Shown: positions 27,498-37,120 of the stretch, piece after piece | Position numbering within the stretch: the first letter of the stretch is position 1 | How the letters are laid out: each line of letters opens with the position of its first letter | Notes under the pieces: generated by a model | Databases searched by the model: none | What the model was told of the DNA's origin: nothing | The model's input: the letters and a program-made list of their open reading frames with translations, nothing else | NCBI GenBank assembly: GCA_949045875.1 | Contig: CARPYP010000010.1 | Location: forward strand, 1 to 64,000 | Direction: 5' to 3' | Origin: an uncultured Clostridia bacterium | GTDB taxonomy: Bacteria; Bacillota; Clostridia; TANB77; CAG-508 | Length of the DNA: 64,000 bases | Position numbers and translations under genes: made by a program

Positions 27498-28580
27498 TCA
27501 TCTCTCCTTTTCCTTTGATTTCTTTTGCTTTTTCATTACTTGCTCAATAAACTCTTTTTTGTTTTCTACTGTTTCTCTAACTTCGTCATTTTCGCTTGTT
27601 TGTAGTTTAAATGTATCTGCCAAATTTCCTCCTGCTTTTACTTTTTCAAAATCTTCTTTTGCTTTTTTTAAGTCATCTCCATAATAATAGCCATAGCCCC
27701 AGTTTACCTTTTTATCATCTACCTCATAATGAAAAGCTACAATATATTCTTTTGTTCCATCTTTAAATTGATGTTCTACAAGTGCTACTTTATCATTATT
27801 TCTTTTTCCTGTTTCAAGAATACACTTATTATCTTTTCCTAAATAACATAAATATTCACTTTGTATAATTTCTCTATTATCTTCAAGCCATTCGCTCAAA
27901 CTATCATAAGTGGATCTCCACGCATTTTTATAATAATCTGTTTCTATAAACTTATTTGCTAAATAATTGCAAAAATCATATACATTATCACATTCGTTTT
28001 TTTCTGATTCGCTTAATTTATCATTTAACAAGTCATAGCCTAAACAAAATGCTATATAACTAATTTCACTTTCTTTTTGGTATTTTTCTTGTGGAAGTTG
28101 TACTTGCCCATTTTCTATTTTTATATAATCTGTTTTTTCATTGTAATACTGCATTATATCTGCTAAATCTGTATTTAATTTTTCACAAATAGTTTTTTTA
28201 TCAATTCCATTATCTTTACAGTATTTTAGATATTTTTGTAGTCCTAGTTTATGAGTAAATTCTTCTATACCTATATCCTCAACTTGATACCATATACCAG
28301 AATGAAATTCTAAACTCATAAATCCTATTTCGTATTCATTTTCTAAATGTGCAAAGACATCATCATCTATATTGTATGCCCAGTCTAATGCAGGATTTAT
28401 TTCATTATCTTTTAATGTTACCTCATACAGCTCATTATTCTGGTCATTTATTACAGCAATAGAATGCTTTGTATTTTGTTTATTTACTAATACATACTCT
28501 ATTTTCGCATTAGTGAAGTCTTTACTTCTTGCTAACTCATTAACTTCATACATTATATTATCAACAATTTCTTTTTCCAT
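27498..28580 (-). CDS. Hypothetical protein of the transfer operon
   Basis: 360 residues, acidic and soluble, with segments rich in aromatic residues (LEFHSGIWYQVEDIGIEEF, GYGYYYGDDLKKAKEDF). I know no named family. The start is placed at 28580 behind AGGAGG. The last codons (AAA GAG AAA GAG AGG-type end KSKEKER) hold the ribosome binding site for prgI. Confidence 0.65.
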   Translation of the reverse strand: MEKEIVDNIMYEVNELARSKDFTNAKIEYVLVNKQNTKHSIAVINDQNNELYEVTLKDNEINPALDWAYNIDDDVFAHLENEYEIGFMSLEFHSGIWYQVEDIGIEEFTHKLGLQKYLKYCKDNGIDKKTICEKLNTDLADIMQYYNEKTDYIKIENGQVQLPQEKYQKESEISYIAFCLGYDLLNDKLSESEKNECDNVYDFCNYLANKFIETDYYKNAWRSTYDSLSEWLEDNREIIQSEYLCYLGKDNKCILETGKRNNDKVALVEHQFKDGTKEYIVAFHYEVDDKKVNWGYGYYYGDDLKKAKEDFEKVKAGGNLADTFKLQTSENDEVRETVENKKEFIEQVMKKQKKSKEKER

Positions 28581-28593
28581 TAGCTTTTTCCTC

Positions 28594-29433
28594 CTATCTC
28601 TCACATACTCTCTGTTTTTTCAATTCTTTTTTTACACTATCATAGATTTTATCTAAATATTCAAACATTGTTTGGCTACACCTTTTGTTGCTAGTAGCTT
28701 TAAAAAATCCCTTTTTGGTTTTAAAATTATAATCTGTAAGCCTATTATTGATAAATCCCTGTGTTGCAAGTGGAATTTTTATATCATATTCTTTAGCTAA
28801 AAAAAGCACACAATTTTGTGTGTCTGGAGTAAATTTATATTCATTATCTTTATAAAATTTAAAATCAAATATTTTTATTGTTTCTCCTTTGTATATATTT
28901 TGTTTTATTTCTTTAAATTGCCTTTTAAATTCTGTATTTACTTGCTTTACTGTTTCTCTTTCCTGTTGTTTTCTTGCATTAAATGCCTCTTGGTCTATTC
29001 TTCTATTTTCTGCAATATATTCTTCTCTGCTATTTTTCGCCATATCATACATATCTGGAAAATGTTTAGAAATATATGCTAATTCACATTTATTGAAGTA
29101 GTTTTTTCTTTTGATTTTTCTCGTAAAAAACTCTTTTAAATCAAATGTAGATAACTTTTCTATAACACGATCACAATAGTTTTTACTTTCTGTTAGCGTA
29201 CTGTCTATACTAGCACTAATAAACTTTTTGAGCTCAATTCCTGCTATATTCATTTTCCAATATTCATTGTCTTTATCTTTAAATAAATACTCTTGCCCAT
29301 AACTTCCTACTTCTGTTTTCAATACAGCTATTTCTGTTCCATTATAATTTACTTTTGCTACTCTCTTATTTGCCTTTTTTAACTCATTATCTTCTATAAG
29401 CCATACTGTTTCTATATTGGTTTGTTCTATCAT
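28594..29433 (-). CDS. Hypothetical protein of the transfer operon
   Basis: 279 residues, highly charged. It contains repeated antirestriction-like surface features but no motif I can assign; NSREEYIAENRRIDQEAFNARK suggests a coiled coil around residues 135-175. The ATG follows GGAGGTAGG. The C-terminal RVCER codons overlap the next ribosome binding site. Confidence 0.6.
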   Translation of the reverse strand: MIEQTNIETVWLIEDNELKKANKRVAKVNYNGTEIAVLKTEVGSYGQEYLFKDKDNEYWKMNIAGIELKKFISASIDSTLTESKNYCDRVIEKLSTFDLKEFFTRKIKRKNYFNKCELAYISKHFPDMYDMAKNSREEYIAENRRIDQEAFNARKQQERETVKQVNTEFKRQFKEIKQNIYKGETIKIFDFKFYKDNEYKFTPDTQNCVLFLAKEYDIKIPLATQGFINNRLTDYNFKTKKGFFKATSNKRCSQTMFEYLDKIYDSVKKELKKQRVCER

Positions 29434-29448
29434 AATATTTCCTACCTC

Positions 29449-29997
29449 CTATCTGCCTCGCTCTAGCTTTTTATCTGCTTTCACTTTGTCATATACATAC
29501 TCGCATAAGCCTTTGTCATCTAATTTTGCCATATTTCTTGCAATTTCATATACTTGTTTTTGAAAATCTGCTGTCATTAGACTTGTTCCATTTGCTCCTT
29601 TTATCATATTTTCGTAAAATTTATCATCTAGTAAATTATTTCTGCCACATTGTAATAAAACATTTAATGCAAACGCATTTTGTGTTAAGTTTCTTTTATC
29701 AATTACTTTTTCATAGTTCTTCATATTTTTGCCTTTTCTCCTTTCCATTTCTTCTATTTTTAATATTTTCAAATATTCTTGATTCAAAATATCTTTGCTT
29801 ACTGGTGGAGATACAAAATCAAAGTACCATTCAATCTCCGACTTTATTTCTGCTATGAATTGCTTTCTAGTTGTATTTTTAGGCATTGAACAAGTATCAT
29901 CTTCAAATTTTATATTTCTTGCTATTTCGTGTAAGTCCTCATTTCCTTTTATATCTTTCATTAAAATATACTCTACTCCGTTAATCATTTCACTCAT
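29449..29997 (-). CDS. Hypothetical protein of the transfer operon
   Basis: 182 residues, helical, charged. No family recognised. The ATG at 29997 stands 12 bases after GAAAGG, whereas an in-frame GTG at 30006 is too close to it. It overlaps the end of the winged-helix gene. Confidence 0.6.
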   Translation of the reverse strand: MSEMINGVEYILMKDIKGNEDLHEIARNIKFEDDTCSMPKNTTRKQFIAEIKSEIEWYFDFVSPPVSKDILNQEYLKILKIEEMERRKGKNMKNYEKVIDKRNLTQNAFALNVLLQCGRNNLLDDKFYENMIKGANGTSLMTADFQKQVYEIARNMAKLDDKGLCEYVYDKVKADKKLERGR

Positions 29998-30349
29998 AGC
30001 TCTCACAACCTTTCTCTAGTCTGGCATTTCCATTTTTATTTAATGCTTTATACTTTTTTATGCCATCTAGTGTAATTTCATAAATTGCCACTTTTTTACC
30101 TGTATATTCACATATTTTCTTATTTACTGATTTTACTAACCCCATTTTTTCTAACTCTGTAAGGCGTGGTGCTGTGTAATTTCTTTCTGCACTAGGTGTT
30201 AGTTTTAATTCAAACAATTCAACTGCTATTTCTTTTGCTGTTTTATTGCCTTTTATAAGTCTATATAGTATTTGTTCATATCTCCTTTTCTTTTTTAACT
30301 GCATATCTTCAAAACTTAATTGTCTTGTTTGGTGTGTTATTGTACTCAT
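29990..30349 (-). CDS. Winged-helix protein
   Basis: 119 residues with a winged-helix pattern: KTAKEIAVELFELKLT, RNYTAPRLTELEKMGLVKSV and a beta-wing YTGKKVAIYEITLDGIKKY. Such proteins commonly occur in ICE transfer blocks with unknown targets. ATG behind GGGAAATAT. Confidence 0.75.
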   Translation of the reverse strand: MSTITHQTRQLSFEDMQLKKKRRYEQILYRLIKGNKTAKEIAVELFELKLTPSAERNYTAPRLTELEKMGLVKSVNKKICEYTGKKVAIYEITLDGIKKYKALNKNGNARLEKGCESYE

Positions 30350-30368
30350 ATATTTCCCTACCTTTCAT

Positions 30369-31208
30369 CTATAATCCCATCATTTCACGCACAACTCTGT
30401 CGCTCATTTTTATAGTTCCTACAAGTACCAACATATTGAAAACTAGCTCTCCAATATAGCTCCATACTTGCGTTGCAACAGGTGCGTTCATATCAACTGC
30501 TGGTGGTGTGGACGCAAATAGTGAAAATATAATACAAGAAAGCACAATAATTGCTCCCTCCATACATACTGAAGTATAAGATTTTATAAAGCTCTTTGCC
30601 ACGCTTTGTGATGGCTCTCCTGCCATTGCTGAAAGTGGAATTGGTGCTATTGCTGTGTATAAATAAAGTTTGAAAAACCTACCATAAACACTCATTATCA
30701 TTACAAAAGAAAGTACAGTTATAAATAGTCCACCAATAATCGTAATCGCCCATAATGGAATACTCTCGAAAAATCCGGCAACTTTCTATTGCTGAAATTA
30801 TTTCTGGAGGTATAACTGTACTCGTGCTATTTCCAAAGCCTGCTGAACTCATTATTGTAGAGCTTATGCCCTGTACTATCTTGAATATTGCAAGCATTAA
30901 GTCTAGTCCATAAACAACTATTGTATATGCTATTGCAAACCTTAAAAACAACTTAAAAGCGTGTTCTGGCTTTTTTACTTCTGAAAACGAATTACAAGTT
31001 TTGATAACTCCTGCTAAAAAGAAAATTACAAGCAATGCTAGTCCGTATTGCTTGTACTGCTCCGTGTATATTAGTAATTACACTCCATATACCACCGACC
31101 TTTAAAATTTTCTGGTGTTTGTGAAACTAATTGCCATATCTCGCCTAGTTTCCCATTCCAAGTATTGATTGCATTTTGTAGATTACCTACAATCCAATTA
31201 TCACTCAA
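30369..31208 (-). CDS. VirB6/TrbL-like channel protein, three +1 frameshifts
   Basis: The polytopic membrane component of the conjugation channel. Skipping Cs at 31097 (GGT-C-GGT), 31045 (ATA-C-GGA) and 30777 (TGC-C-GGA) yields 278 residues starting at a TTG behind AGGAGG. At least five hydrophobic helices appear, with the segments ENFKGGGIWSVITNIHGAVQ, LALLVIFFLAGV and MIMSVYGRFFKLYLYTAIAPI typical of the family. A natural CAC GGA pair between the first two sites is read normally, showing that CGG matters only in the reading frame. Confidence 0.88.
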
Positions 31209-31272
31209 ATTTATCGCCTCCTATATTTTTTATAGGAGGGCAATATCTCTTTTATTGTTTTTCTTCACTTTT

Positions 31273-31587
31273 CTAACCCAAAATTAGTTCTAGTATTTGT
31301 TTTGCAAAAGCTATAATTACTCCACCTGCAAGCGTCATAAATCCATTTGCTCTTTGTGATGGATCGTGTGATTTTATAGCCATACCAACTTGCACAATTC
31401 CCCATAACAAAAGAATTGCACCTATTGCACCTATAATTTGATACATAAAATTCTTTAGGTTATTGATAACAGCTAGTGGATCATCTGTTGCAAATACTGT
31501 ATTGTTTCCAACTAATAATACAGCTCCAACTGTAAAAATTTTCATTCCTATACTTAATAATTTTTGTTTACTTATTTTCTTTTTCAT
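31273..31587 (-). CDS. Pilin-like (Maff2/TrbC) membrane protein
   Basis: 104 residues with a signal-like N-terminus (residues 10-33, ending VFATDD) and two helices (about 45-66 and 83-103), the layout of VirB2/TrbC pilins and the Maff2 family of ICEs. The conserved SHDPSQRANGFMTLAGG lies between the helices. It is upstream of virB6, as usual. Confidence 0.85.
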   Translation of the reverse strand: MKKKISKQKLLSIGMKIFTVGAVLLVGNNTVFATDDPLAVINNLKNFMYQIIGAIGAILLLWGIVQVGMAIKSHDPSQRANGFMTLAGGVIIAFAKQILELILG

Positions 31588-31644
31588 AAAAAATTCCTCT
31601 CTTTCCGAGAGGGCATATTTATCTTATTTTGTTTTTCTTCAAAA

Positions 31645-33459
31645 TTAGTTATCTTTTTTAGATTCTTTCATAAAGTATTCATCTATTTCTTCATCAATTA
31701 AGATTTCATAATTTCCTATATCTTTATACTCTTTACATTTAATATCACTTGTATCGGTATCTATTGATATAGTAGCAATAGCATTTTCTGTATTGCCGTG
31801 TATATAAGTTTTGTACCCTCCATCTTCTGTTAGTTTGATGTTTGGGTGTGCAAATGTGTTATATTTTAAATCTATTATTGGTCTTTCTCCTCTTATAAAC
31901 AATAAAGCATACTTATTGTCTAACATTCGGACTTCGTCTGGTGTCATTAGTTCTCTACCTGCTATCTGGTAGTTTGTGCTATAACTTCCAGAATGCCCTG
32001 TGCTTTTTCCGATAGGTATTGGTATCAATAGTTTCCTTTCCTAGAAGTTCGCTGATATACTTATGTGTGGACTGCTCATTTCCGTCCGTAAGTACAAGAG
32101 CTCATCACAGTTACCAACTATGCTTTCCCATTGTTTTTCAAACAATGTTTTTAATTGTGCAAGATTTTGTAATATTATTGAAACTGATACACCTCTCGAA
32201 CGCATTGTGGCAAGTATTTTGTCAAAATCGTCCGGCAATGATACATTTGCGAACTCGTCCATTATAAAATGCACATTTACAGGCAATGCACCTTTGTATT
32301 TGTGGTCTGCTATATAAAATAATTGCTGAAATATTTGTGTATATAGCATTGAAACAATAAAGTTAAATGATGTGTCATTATCTGGAATAAGTGCAAACAA
32401 TGCTACTTTCTTTTCTCCAATACTTGCAAGCTCCATTTCGTCCTCCATTGTTAGATTCGCTAAATCTCGCAAATTAAACTTTTCTAACCTAGAGGCTAAT
32501 GTTATTTGAATTGATTTTAGTGTTTTTGCCGAACCAGAATGATAACTCCTATAATATTTTAATGCTATATGCTGTGGGTTTATTTCTTCTATCATTTTAA
32601 ATAATTCGTCTAGTGGACTTTCGTATTCATCATCATCTTCCTTTACATCTCCTGCCCTCAATAGTTCTAATACCATATCAAAATTTTGCTCATACTCTGG
32701 AGCTTCATATTTTAATAGAAAAATTAAAGACATAAGTAACATTGAGGCTGATGTGTCCCAGAATGGATCGTTACTTTGACTTCCGTTTTGGTGTTGTACT
32801 CTTAAATAAATTCGTTACAAGTCTTTGAACATCATTGTCAGTTTTTAGGTATTTAAACGGATTATAACCATAACTTAAATTCATATTGATTAAGTCTAAT
32901 ACTTTTACTTCAAAACCTTTTTGTTCTAGCATATACCCTGTGTCCCTTAAAATTTCGCCTTTTGGATCTAAAATGATATATGAATTGTTAGAGGCTTGTA
33001 GTAAATTAGGTTTTGCATAAAACAATGTTTTACCTGCACCGACTTCCGACCAATTACTAATGTATTAAGATTTCTTCTGTGTTTTTTAGCATTTAGTCCT
33101 AGTCTTATATCTTGTGTTAGTATTCTGTTTTCGCTTTCTGGTAGTTGTTTATATTTTTTATTGATTTCTCTTGTATTTCCCCATTTCGCTGATCCGTGTT
33201 CTTTACCTTTTTTATAATTCTTTCTAGTAGAAAAATATGCTCCTATTCCTATAAAATAAGAAAATAAAAAAATAGCAACAGTTTTTGTGCTATTCTCTAC
33301 AATACTTATTTTAAATGGTGTGTTTAGTGCTACTGGCAACTCATTTATTATTTTTGCAAGTCCTCCGTCTAATAATGGTGCTACTAAAAGTGCAAGCCAT
33401 ATAACAGGTATTATTCCAATAATAGTTAGTATTACATATATTCTATTATCTTGTTTCAT
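31645..33459 (-). CDS. VirD4/TraG coupling protein, six +1 frameshifts
   Basis: The coupling ATPase that passes the relaxase-DNA complex to the channel. Six skipped Cs (33048 GGT-C-GGA, 33041 AGT-C-GGT, 32785 AAA-C-GGA, 32088 TTA-C-GGA, 32084 GGA-C-GGA, 32011 TAT-C-GGA) give 602 residues. The first two restore Walker A GGSGAGKT near residue 140; the later ones restore LYLGGNEQSTHKYISELLG and DTNTYGKSTG of TraG proteins. Two N-terminal membrane helices precede the ATPase domain. The start at 33459 (GGAGATAG before it) lies inside the end of the previous gene. With all six sites in a single reading, frameshifting must be highly efficient for any full-length protein. Confidence 0.92.
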
Positions 33460-33655
33460 CTCTATCTCCTTTTTTTCGGTGGAATATTCCCTTTTGCTTT
33501 TTAGATGGTGCTTTCGCAACTTTTATAATAACTTTATCTATTAAGTCTGTTTCTTTTTCTTGCTGTCTTAATTCATTTTTCATACTTAATAGAGAATTTA
33601 TTATAATTGCATAGACTATTCTGTCCATTTCAACTACTCTTTTTTCATCTTCCAT
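33446..33655 (-). CDS. Small hypothetical protein before virD4
   Basis: 69 residues, charged, basic C-terminus (KKQKGIFHRKKGDRDETR). ATG behind GAAAGGTAGGAAG. Its last codons contain the virD4 ribosome binding site and it overlaps that gene by 14 bases. Function unknown. Confidence 0.65.
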   Translation of the reverse strand: MEDEKRVVEMDRIVYAIIINSLLSMKNELRQQEKETDLIDKVIIKVAKAPSKKQKGIFHRKKGDRDETR

Positions 33656-33663
33656 AGAACTTC

Positions 33664-34554
33664 CTACCTTTCATATTCTCTATTAGTTTTGTTTCTGTTT
33701 TGCATTCCTACATCTCTGTCCATTCCCTCTGCTAGTATTTCAAAACATTCTCGTCCTTTTGCTAATTCTGCCTTTACTTCTTGTGGTGTCATCTGTTTTA
33801 GTTCTTCTGGTATTCTTTCAAAATTAAAGTCTTTCGTTGGAACTCCATATCTTTTACATACCATATATGCAACACTTTCATTTTTAAAAGTATTTAGCTC
33901 TGAATCTGCAAAAGATAATGTGTGAATACTTGCAATTTCTCTTACTAACCCACTAATTATTTGTTCTACTTCTGCTCTTTCTGCTACTTCTATAATTCTT
34001 TCATCTGCATTAAAATTAACTAACTTATTAGCATTTGAAGTATTTTGTACTGGTCTTACTTCAACTGGCGAAATAGATAATATTGATTTCATTATACTTT
34101 CCTTTGAAAATGGAACTGTATTTAGTTGCCTTTTTACTCTCATATCTGAAATATCATATACATTTTTAGGATTATAGCTTTGTGCCTCTGTTCCGTCATC
34201 TCTTTCGTAAATATCGCCTTGCTCTAATATAATTATTTTGTTTGGCTTTCCTGCAAAATTTATATTATCTTTCTTCCACCCCTCTGCGTCTTTTAGTTGT
34301 GTAGCTTTTGGGTTTTGTGCTGTTACAAGTAAAGCATTTCCTACTGAATAAGTTGGAAATTTGCTTTGCACATTTAAGTAGGTTTTATAAAGTTCTCCAC
34401 TTTCTGTTATTTTTGTTGCCATTTCATCTTGTGTATTATATGCAAATTCTCTGTCTTGTTGTTTTCCCTTTCCCCATTCTTCTTTGTTAAATTCTTCTTT
34501 GCTATTTTGCACATTATTGACTGCACTTTTTATAATATCGTTTATCATACTCAT
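33664..34554 (-). CDS. ArdC/LtrC-like protein
   Basis: 296 residues. The N-terminal half shows the ArdC-type single-strand DNA-binding pattern (YSVGNALLVTAQNP, GWKKDNINF, KIIILEQGDIYERDDG). In conjugative elements such domains protect incoming DNA. The C-terminal part lacks a clear metalloprotease motif. The gene ends NREYER, whose codons form the next ribosome binding site. Confidence 0.7.
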   Translation of the reverse strand: MSMINDIIKSAVNNVQNSKEEFNKEEWGKGKQQDREFAYNTQDEMATKITESGELYKTYLNVQSKFPTYSVGNALLVTAQNPKATQLKDAEGWKKDNINFAGKPNKIIILEQGDIYERDDGTEAQSYNPKNVYDISDMRVKRQLNTVPFSKESIMKSILSISPVEVRPVQNTSNANKLVNFNADERIIEVAERAEVEQIISGLVREIASIHTLSFADSELNTFKNESVAYMVCKRYGVPTKDFNFERIPEELKQMTPQEVKAELAKGRECFEILAEGMDRDVGMQNRNKTNREYER

Positions 34555-34558
34555 AAAC

Positions 34559-35371
34559 TTATTTGCTCCTTTCCTTTTTTCTATTTTTCTTTTTAGGCTG
34601 TTTGTGTTTTGTTTCGTTTGCTTTTTCTTGTTTTGGTGTTTCCTTTGTTTCTTCTTTTGCCTTTTGTTGTTCTTTTTCTTCTCTCTGCTTTTTTATTGTG
34701 TCTAGCTTTTCCATTATTGACGGCTTTTCTTCCTTTTTAGTCCCCTCCGTCTTTTCGTTTGCTTTCGATAAATTCTCTGATGGAACTTCTTTCTCCGTAA
34801 CTGGAATGTTACTGGGGTTGGTGTTCTCATTTTCCTCCTTATTGTTTTCTTTTTTCATTAGTTTGTTTAGTAAATCTTGTGATGTATTTTTTTCTTGAAT
34901 CTCTTTTTGAATTTCTGTTTTTTCTTTTGGTGCTTGTGTAGGATTTTCCTTTTCTGCTTTTTCTAATACTTCATCTAGTTTCGATTGTTCGACTGTTGTT
35001 AAGTTATAATTTGCAACTATTCTATTAACTAAAACTGCGTCATCTTCCTTAACTACAATATCAATGATACCATCTTTATTTACATTGCCTTTTAGATATA
35101 TTGCACTATACGGAATTTTGTATTTTTTAGCACCTTTTTTAAAATCTTCTAGGTTTTCCTTTTTAATACTAAATATCTTAAAACTGCCCTTGCTTTTTAA
35201 CATTTTATTTAAGTTTACTTTACCTGTCTTGTGTTCGTTTCGTTCTTTTGACATAGCATATAACATTACTGCCATTTCTTTTGCCATACTTCCTGTTAGT
35301 TTTGCTACAACTTCAAATCCCTCTAAACTTAATCGTACCATTTCTTCGGCACTATCACTTGATGTACTCAT
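34559..35371 (-). CDS. PcfB-family protein
   Basis: About 270 residues. The N-terminal domain (SAEEMVRLSLEGFEVVAKLTGSM, then KGSFKIFSIKKENLEDFKKGAKKY) is the PcfB/DUF3801 domain, an accessory of relaxase and coupling protein in Gram-positive conjugation. A low-complexity Lys/Glu tail follows. The start is set at 35371 where AAAGGAG precedes ATG; it overlaps the relaxase end. Confidence 0.87.
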   Translation of the reverse strand: MSTSSDSAEEMVRLSLEGFEVVAKLTGSMAKEMAVMLYAMSKERNEHKTGKVNLNKMLKSKGSFKIFSIKKENLEDFKKGAKKYKIPYSAIYLKGNVNKDGIIDIVVKEDDAVLVNRIVANYNLTTVEQSKLDEVLEKAEKENPTQAPKEKTEIQKEIQEKNTSQDLLNKLMKKENNKEENENTNPSNIPVTEKEVPSENLSKANEKTEGTKKEEKPSIMEKLDTIKKQREEKEQQKAKEETKETPKQEKANETKHKQPKKKNRKKERSK

Positions 35372-36698
35372 AGTCCTTTTTCTCCTTTCCTTTCTGGATT
35401 TCTTCTTTCTCATCTAATTCTTTTAGATTTTGTTTTATCTTTGGTACTCTTGCCTCAATTTCCTTACACATTTTTATTTTGTGTTTTAGAAATTGAATTT
35501 TGCCTGCTATTTGAGAGAGTTTTGTATAATTCTCTTGTCTTTCTTCTTTCTTCAGCTTGGTGTTCTGATAGTAAAGTTTATCTCGCTCCTCCTCGAGATT
35601 TTTAAGTTCTTCATTTAAAGTATTCATATATAAAGAAAGCTCCTTTGTAGTCTTAATATCATTACTACAAAGAAGTCTTGCCTCCTCTGATATTCTTTCC
35701 ATTTTCTGCACATCTGCTTTAATGGAAATTGGTGTTTTGTGTTTCTTTTCTGTTTTAGGGTATATCTTTAATAAGTAACAATAATATAAATACAAAGCCT
35801 TAATTCCTTTTGCTTTTTTCTTGTTTCTTATCTGCCCTCTATAAATGTATATTTTATTTAAACGCTTTTCTGGAAATGGTAGTTTTATTGCCTTTTCTGT
35901 TTTTATTCTTGCCTTTATTTGTTCTACTGTATAATCATCTCCAAACGCTCTTGCTACTCTTATATTTTTTGTATATGGATCTCTCCTTATACTTAACTTA
36001 CCTGCTCTATAAATAAGTTCATAGTCCATTGCTTTTAGTAAATTTTCAAATTCTTTATAGGTATTTGACTGTGTAATTGCATAATCAATATCTTGTTTTG
36101 TTTGTGTATGATAATTATTTTTTTGCACATACCCTTTATAAAATTGCGTATAGTCTACTTTATATTTTCCAGTAGGCTTTTCTTTTAAAACAGAAAGTCC
36201 ATATTCTCTACACAAATTATCTGATGTTTGCCTCATTAGTGCATAAGTTTCTAACTTATTATAGTATTTTAGTCCGTCAACAAACGATACAGAATTTAAC
36301 AAAAAATGATTATGAATGTGATTAGTATTTAAGTGTGTAGTAACTACAACTTGAAATCTATCTCCCCATAATTCCTCTGCAAGTTTTACTCCAATTTTAT
36401 GAGCTATATCTGGTGTTACTTCGCCCTCTTTGAAAGACTGGAATGCGTGAAAAGCTAAAATGCCATCTTCTTTATCAAATAGCTTTTTTGTTTCCATCAT
36501 TTCTTGCACAACATTATCTTCACTACAATTTATTGCTGTAACATATAATTGTTTTTCTGTTTTATATGAGGCTTTTACATATTCTGCAACTTTGTGTAAA
36601 TTATAATAACTGTCTGCGTTAGTTTTCTTTTCATTTACTACATAATCAACTACATTATCTAATCTTTTTTCTATCTTCCATATTTTAGTTGTTGCCAT
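35355..36698 (-). CDS. Relaxase (MobA/VirD2 type)
   Basis: The 447-residue nickase that starts DNA transfer. The N-terminal domain has the metal-binding TTHLNTNHIHNHFLLNS near residue 120 and a candidate catalytic Tyr in the first 35 residues. The C-terminal half (from residue 300) is a long coiled coil. It lies next to mobC and the putative oriT. No shift site interrupts it. ATG behind TGGAGG. Confidence 0.9.
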   Translation of the reverse strand: MATTKIWKIEKRLDNVVDYVVNEKKTNADSYYNLHKVAEYVKASYKTEKQLYVTAINCSEDNVVQEMMETKKLFDKEDGILAFHAFQSFKEGEVTPDIAHKIGVKLAEELWGDRFQVVVTTHLNTNHIHNHFLLNSVSFVDGLKYYNKLETYALMRQTSDNLCREYGLSVLKEKPTGKYKVDYTQFYKGYVQKNNYHTQTKQDIDYAITQSNTYKEFENLLKAMDYELIYRAGKLSIRRDPYTKNIRVARAFGDDYTVEQIKARIKTEKAIKLPFPEKRLNKIYIYRGQIRNKKKAKGIKALYLYYCYLLKIYPKTEKKHKTPISIKADVQKMERISEEARLLCSNDIKTTKELSLYMNTLNEELKNLEEERDKLYYQNTKLKKEERQENYTKLSQIAGKIQFLKHKIKMCKEIEARVPKIKQNLKELDEKEEIQKGKEKKDYEYIK

Positions 36699-36711
36699 TA
36701 TCTGACCTCCA

Positions 36712-37026
36712 TTATTTCAAATATTTTTCTACTATTCTTGATCTTAATTCATCAATTCCATCTAGTGTTTTATACACTCTTTTTGTATCTAGTTCTTTTG
36801 TATATTTGCTTAAATCTTTTATTGTTTTTATTTCTTTTCTAAACTTCAATAATTCTTTCATTGTTTCGTAAAATTCCTGTGGTGGCTTTTCCTTTATTGT
36901 TGTTCCTGTTATCAATTTTCTTATAACTTGCACTTCGGTTTTTCCTGATAATTCACTTAAATTTTTTAATGAATTATTTTCTGTTTCATCAAACCAAAAG
37001 TTCTTTTTTATTCTTCTTTTTCTCAT
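36712..37026 (-). CDS. mobC: MobC-like relaxosome protein
   Basis: About 104 residues with a ribbon-helix-helix-like N-terminus (KKNFWFDETENNSLKNLSEL) and the GKTEVQVIRKLITG segment of MobC proteins, which help the relaxase open oriT. The start at 37026 follows AAAGGAAAAG. The putative oriT is directly upstream. Confidence 0.85.
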   Translation of the reverse strand: MRKRRIKKNFWFDETENNSLKNLSELSGKTEVQVIRKLITGTTIKEKPPQEFYETMKELLKFRKEIKTIKDLSKYTKELDTKRVYKTLDGIDELRSRIVEKYLK

Positions 37027-37054
37027 AACTTTTCCTTTCATTTATTATAATTTT

Positions 37055-37120
37055 AAAATGGGGATTGGGGCATTGCCCCACAAAGTCGAATTTTTCTAGG
37101 GAGGAAAAATTCATTGCTTG
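37055..37120. other. Putative origin of transfer (oriT)
   Basis: Upstream of mobC and the relaxase are two perfect dyads: TGGGGCA-T-TGCCCCA (37066-37080) and GAATTTTTC...GAAAAATTC (37088-37112). The stretch is richer in G than its surroundings and has no gene. Position and structure fit an oriT of the relaxase-MobC type; the nick site cannot be fixed by eye. Confidence 0.65.

Noticed and set aside
34559..35371. Lys/Glu-rich PcfB tail as a separate gene or repeat element
   Set aside because: It is in frame with the PcfB domain and such low-complexity tails are usual in AT-rich Clostridia.
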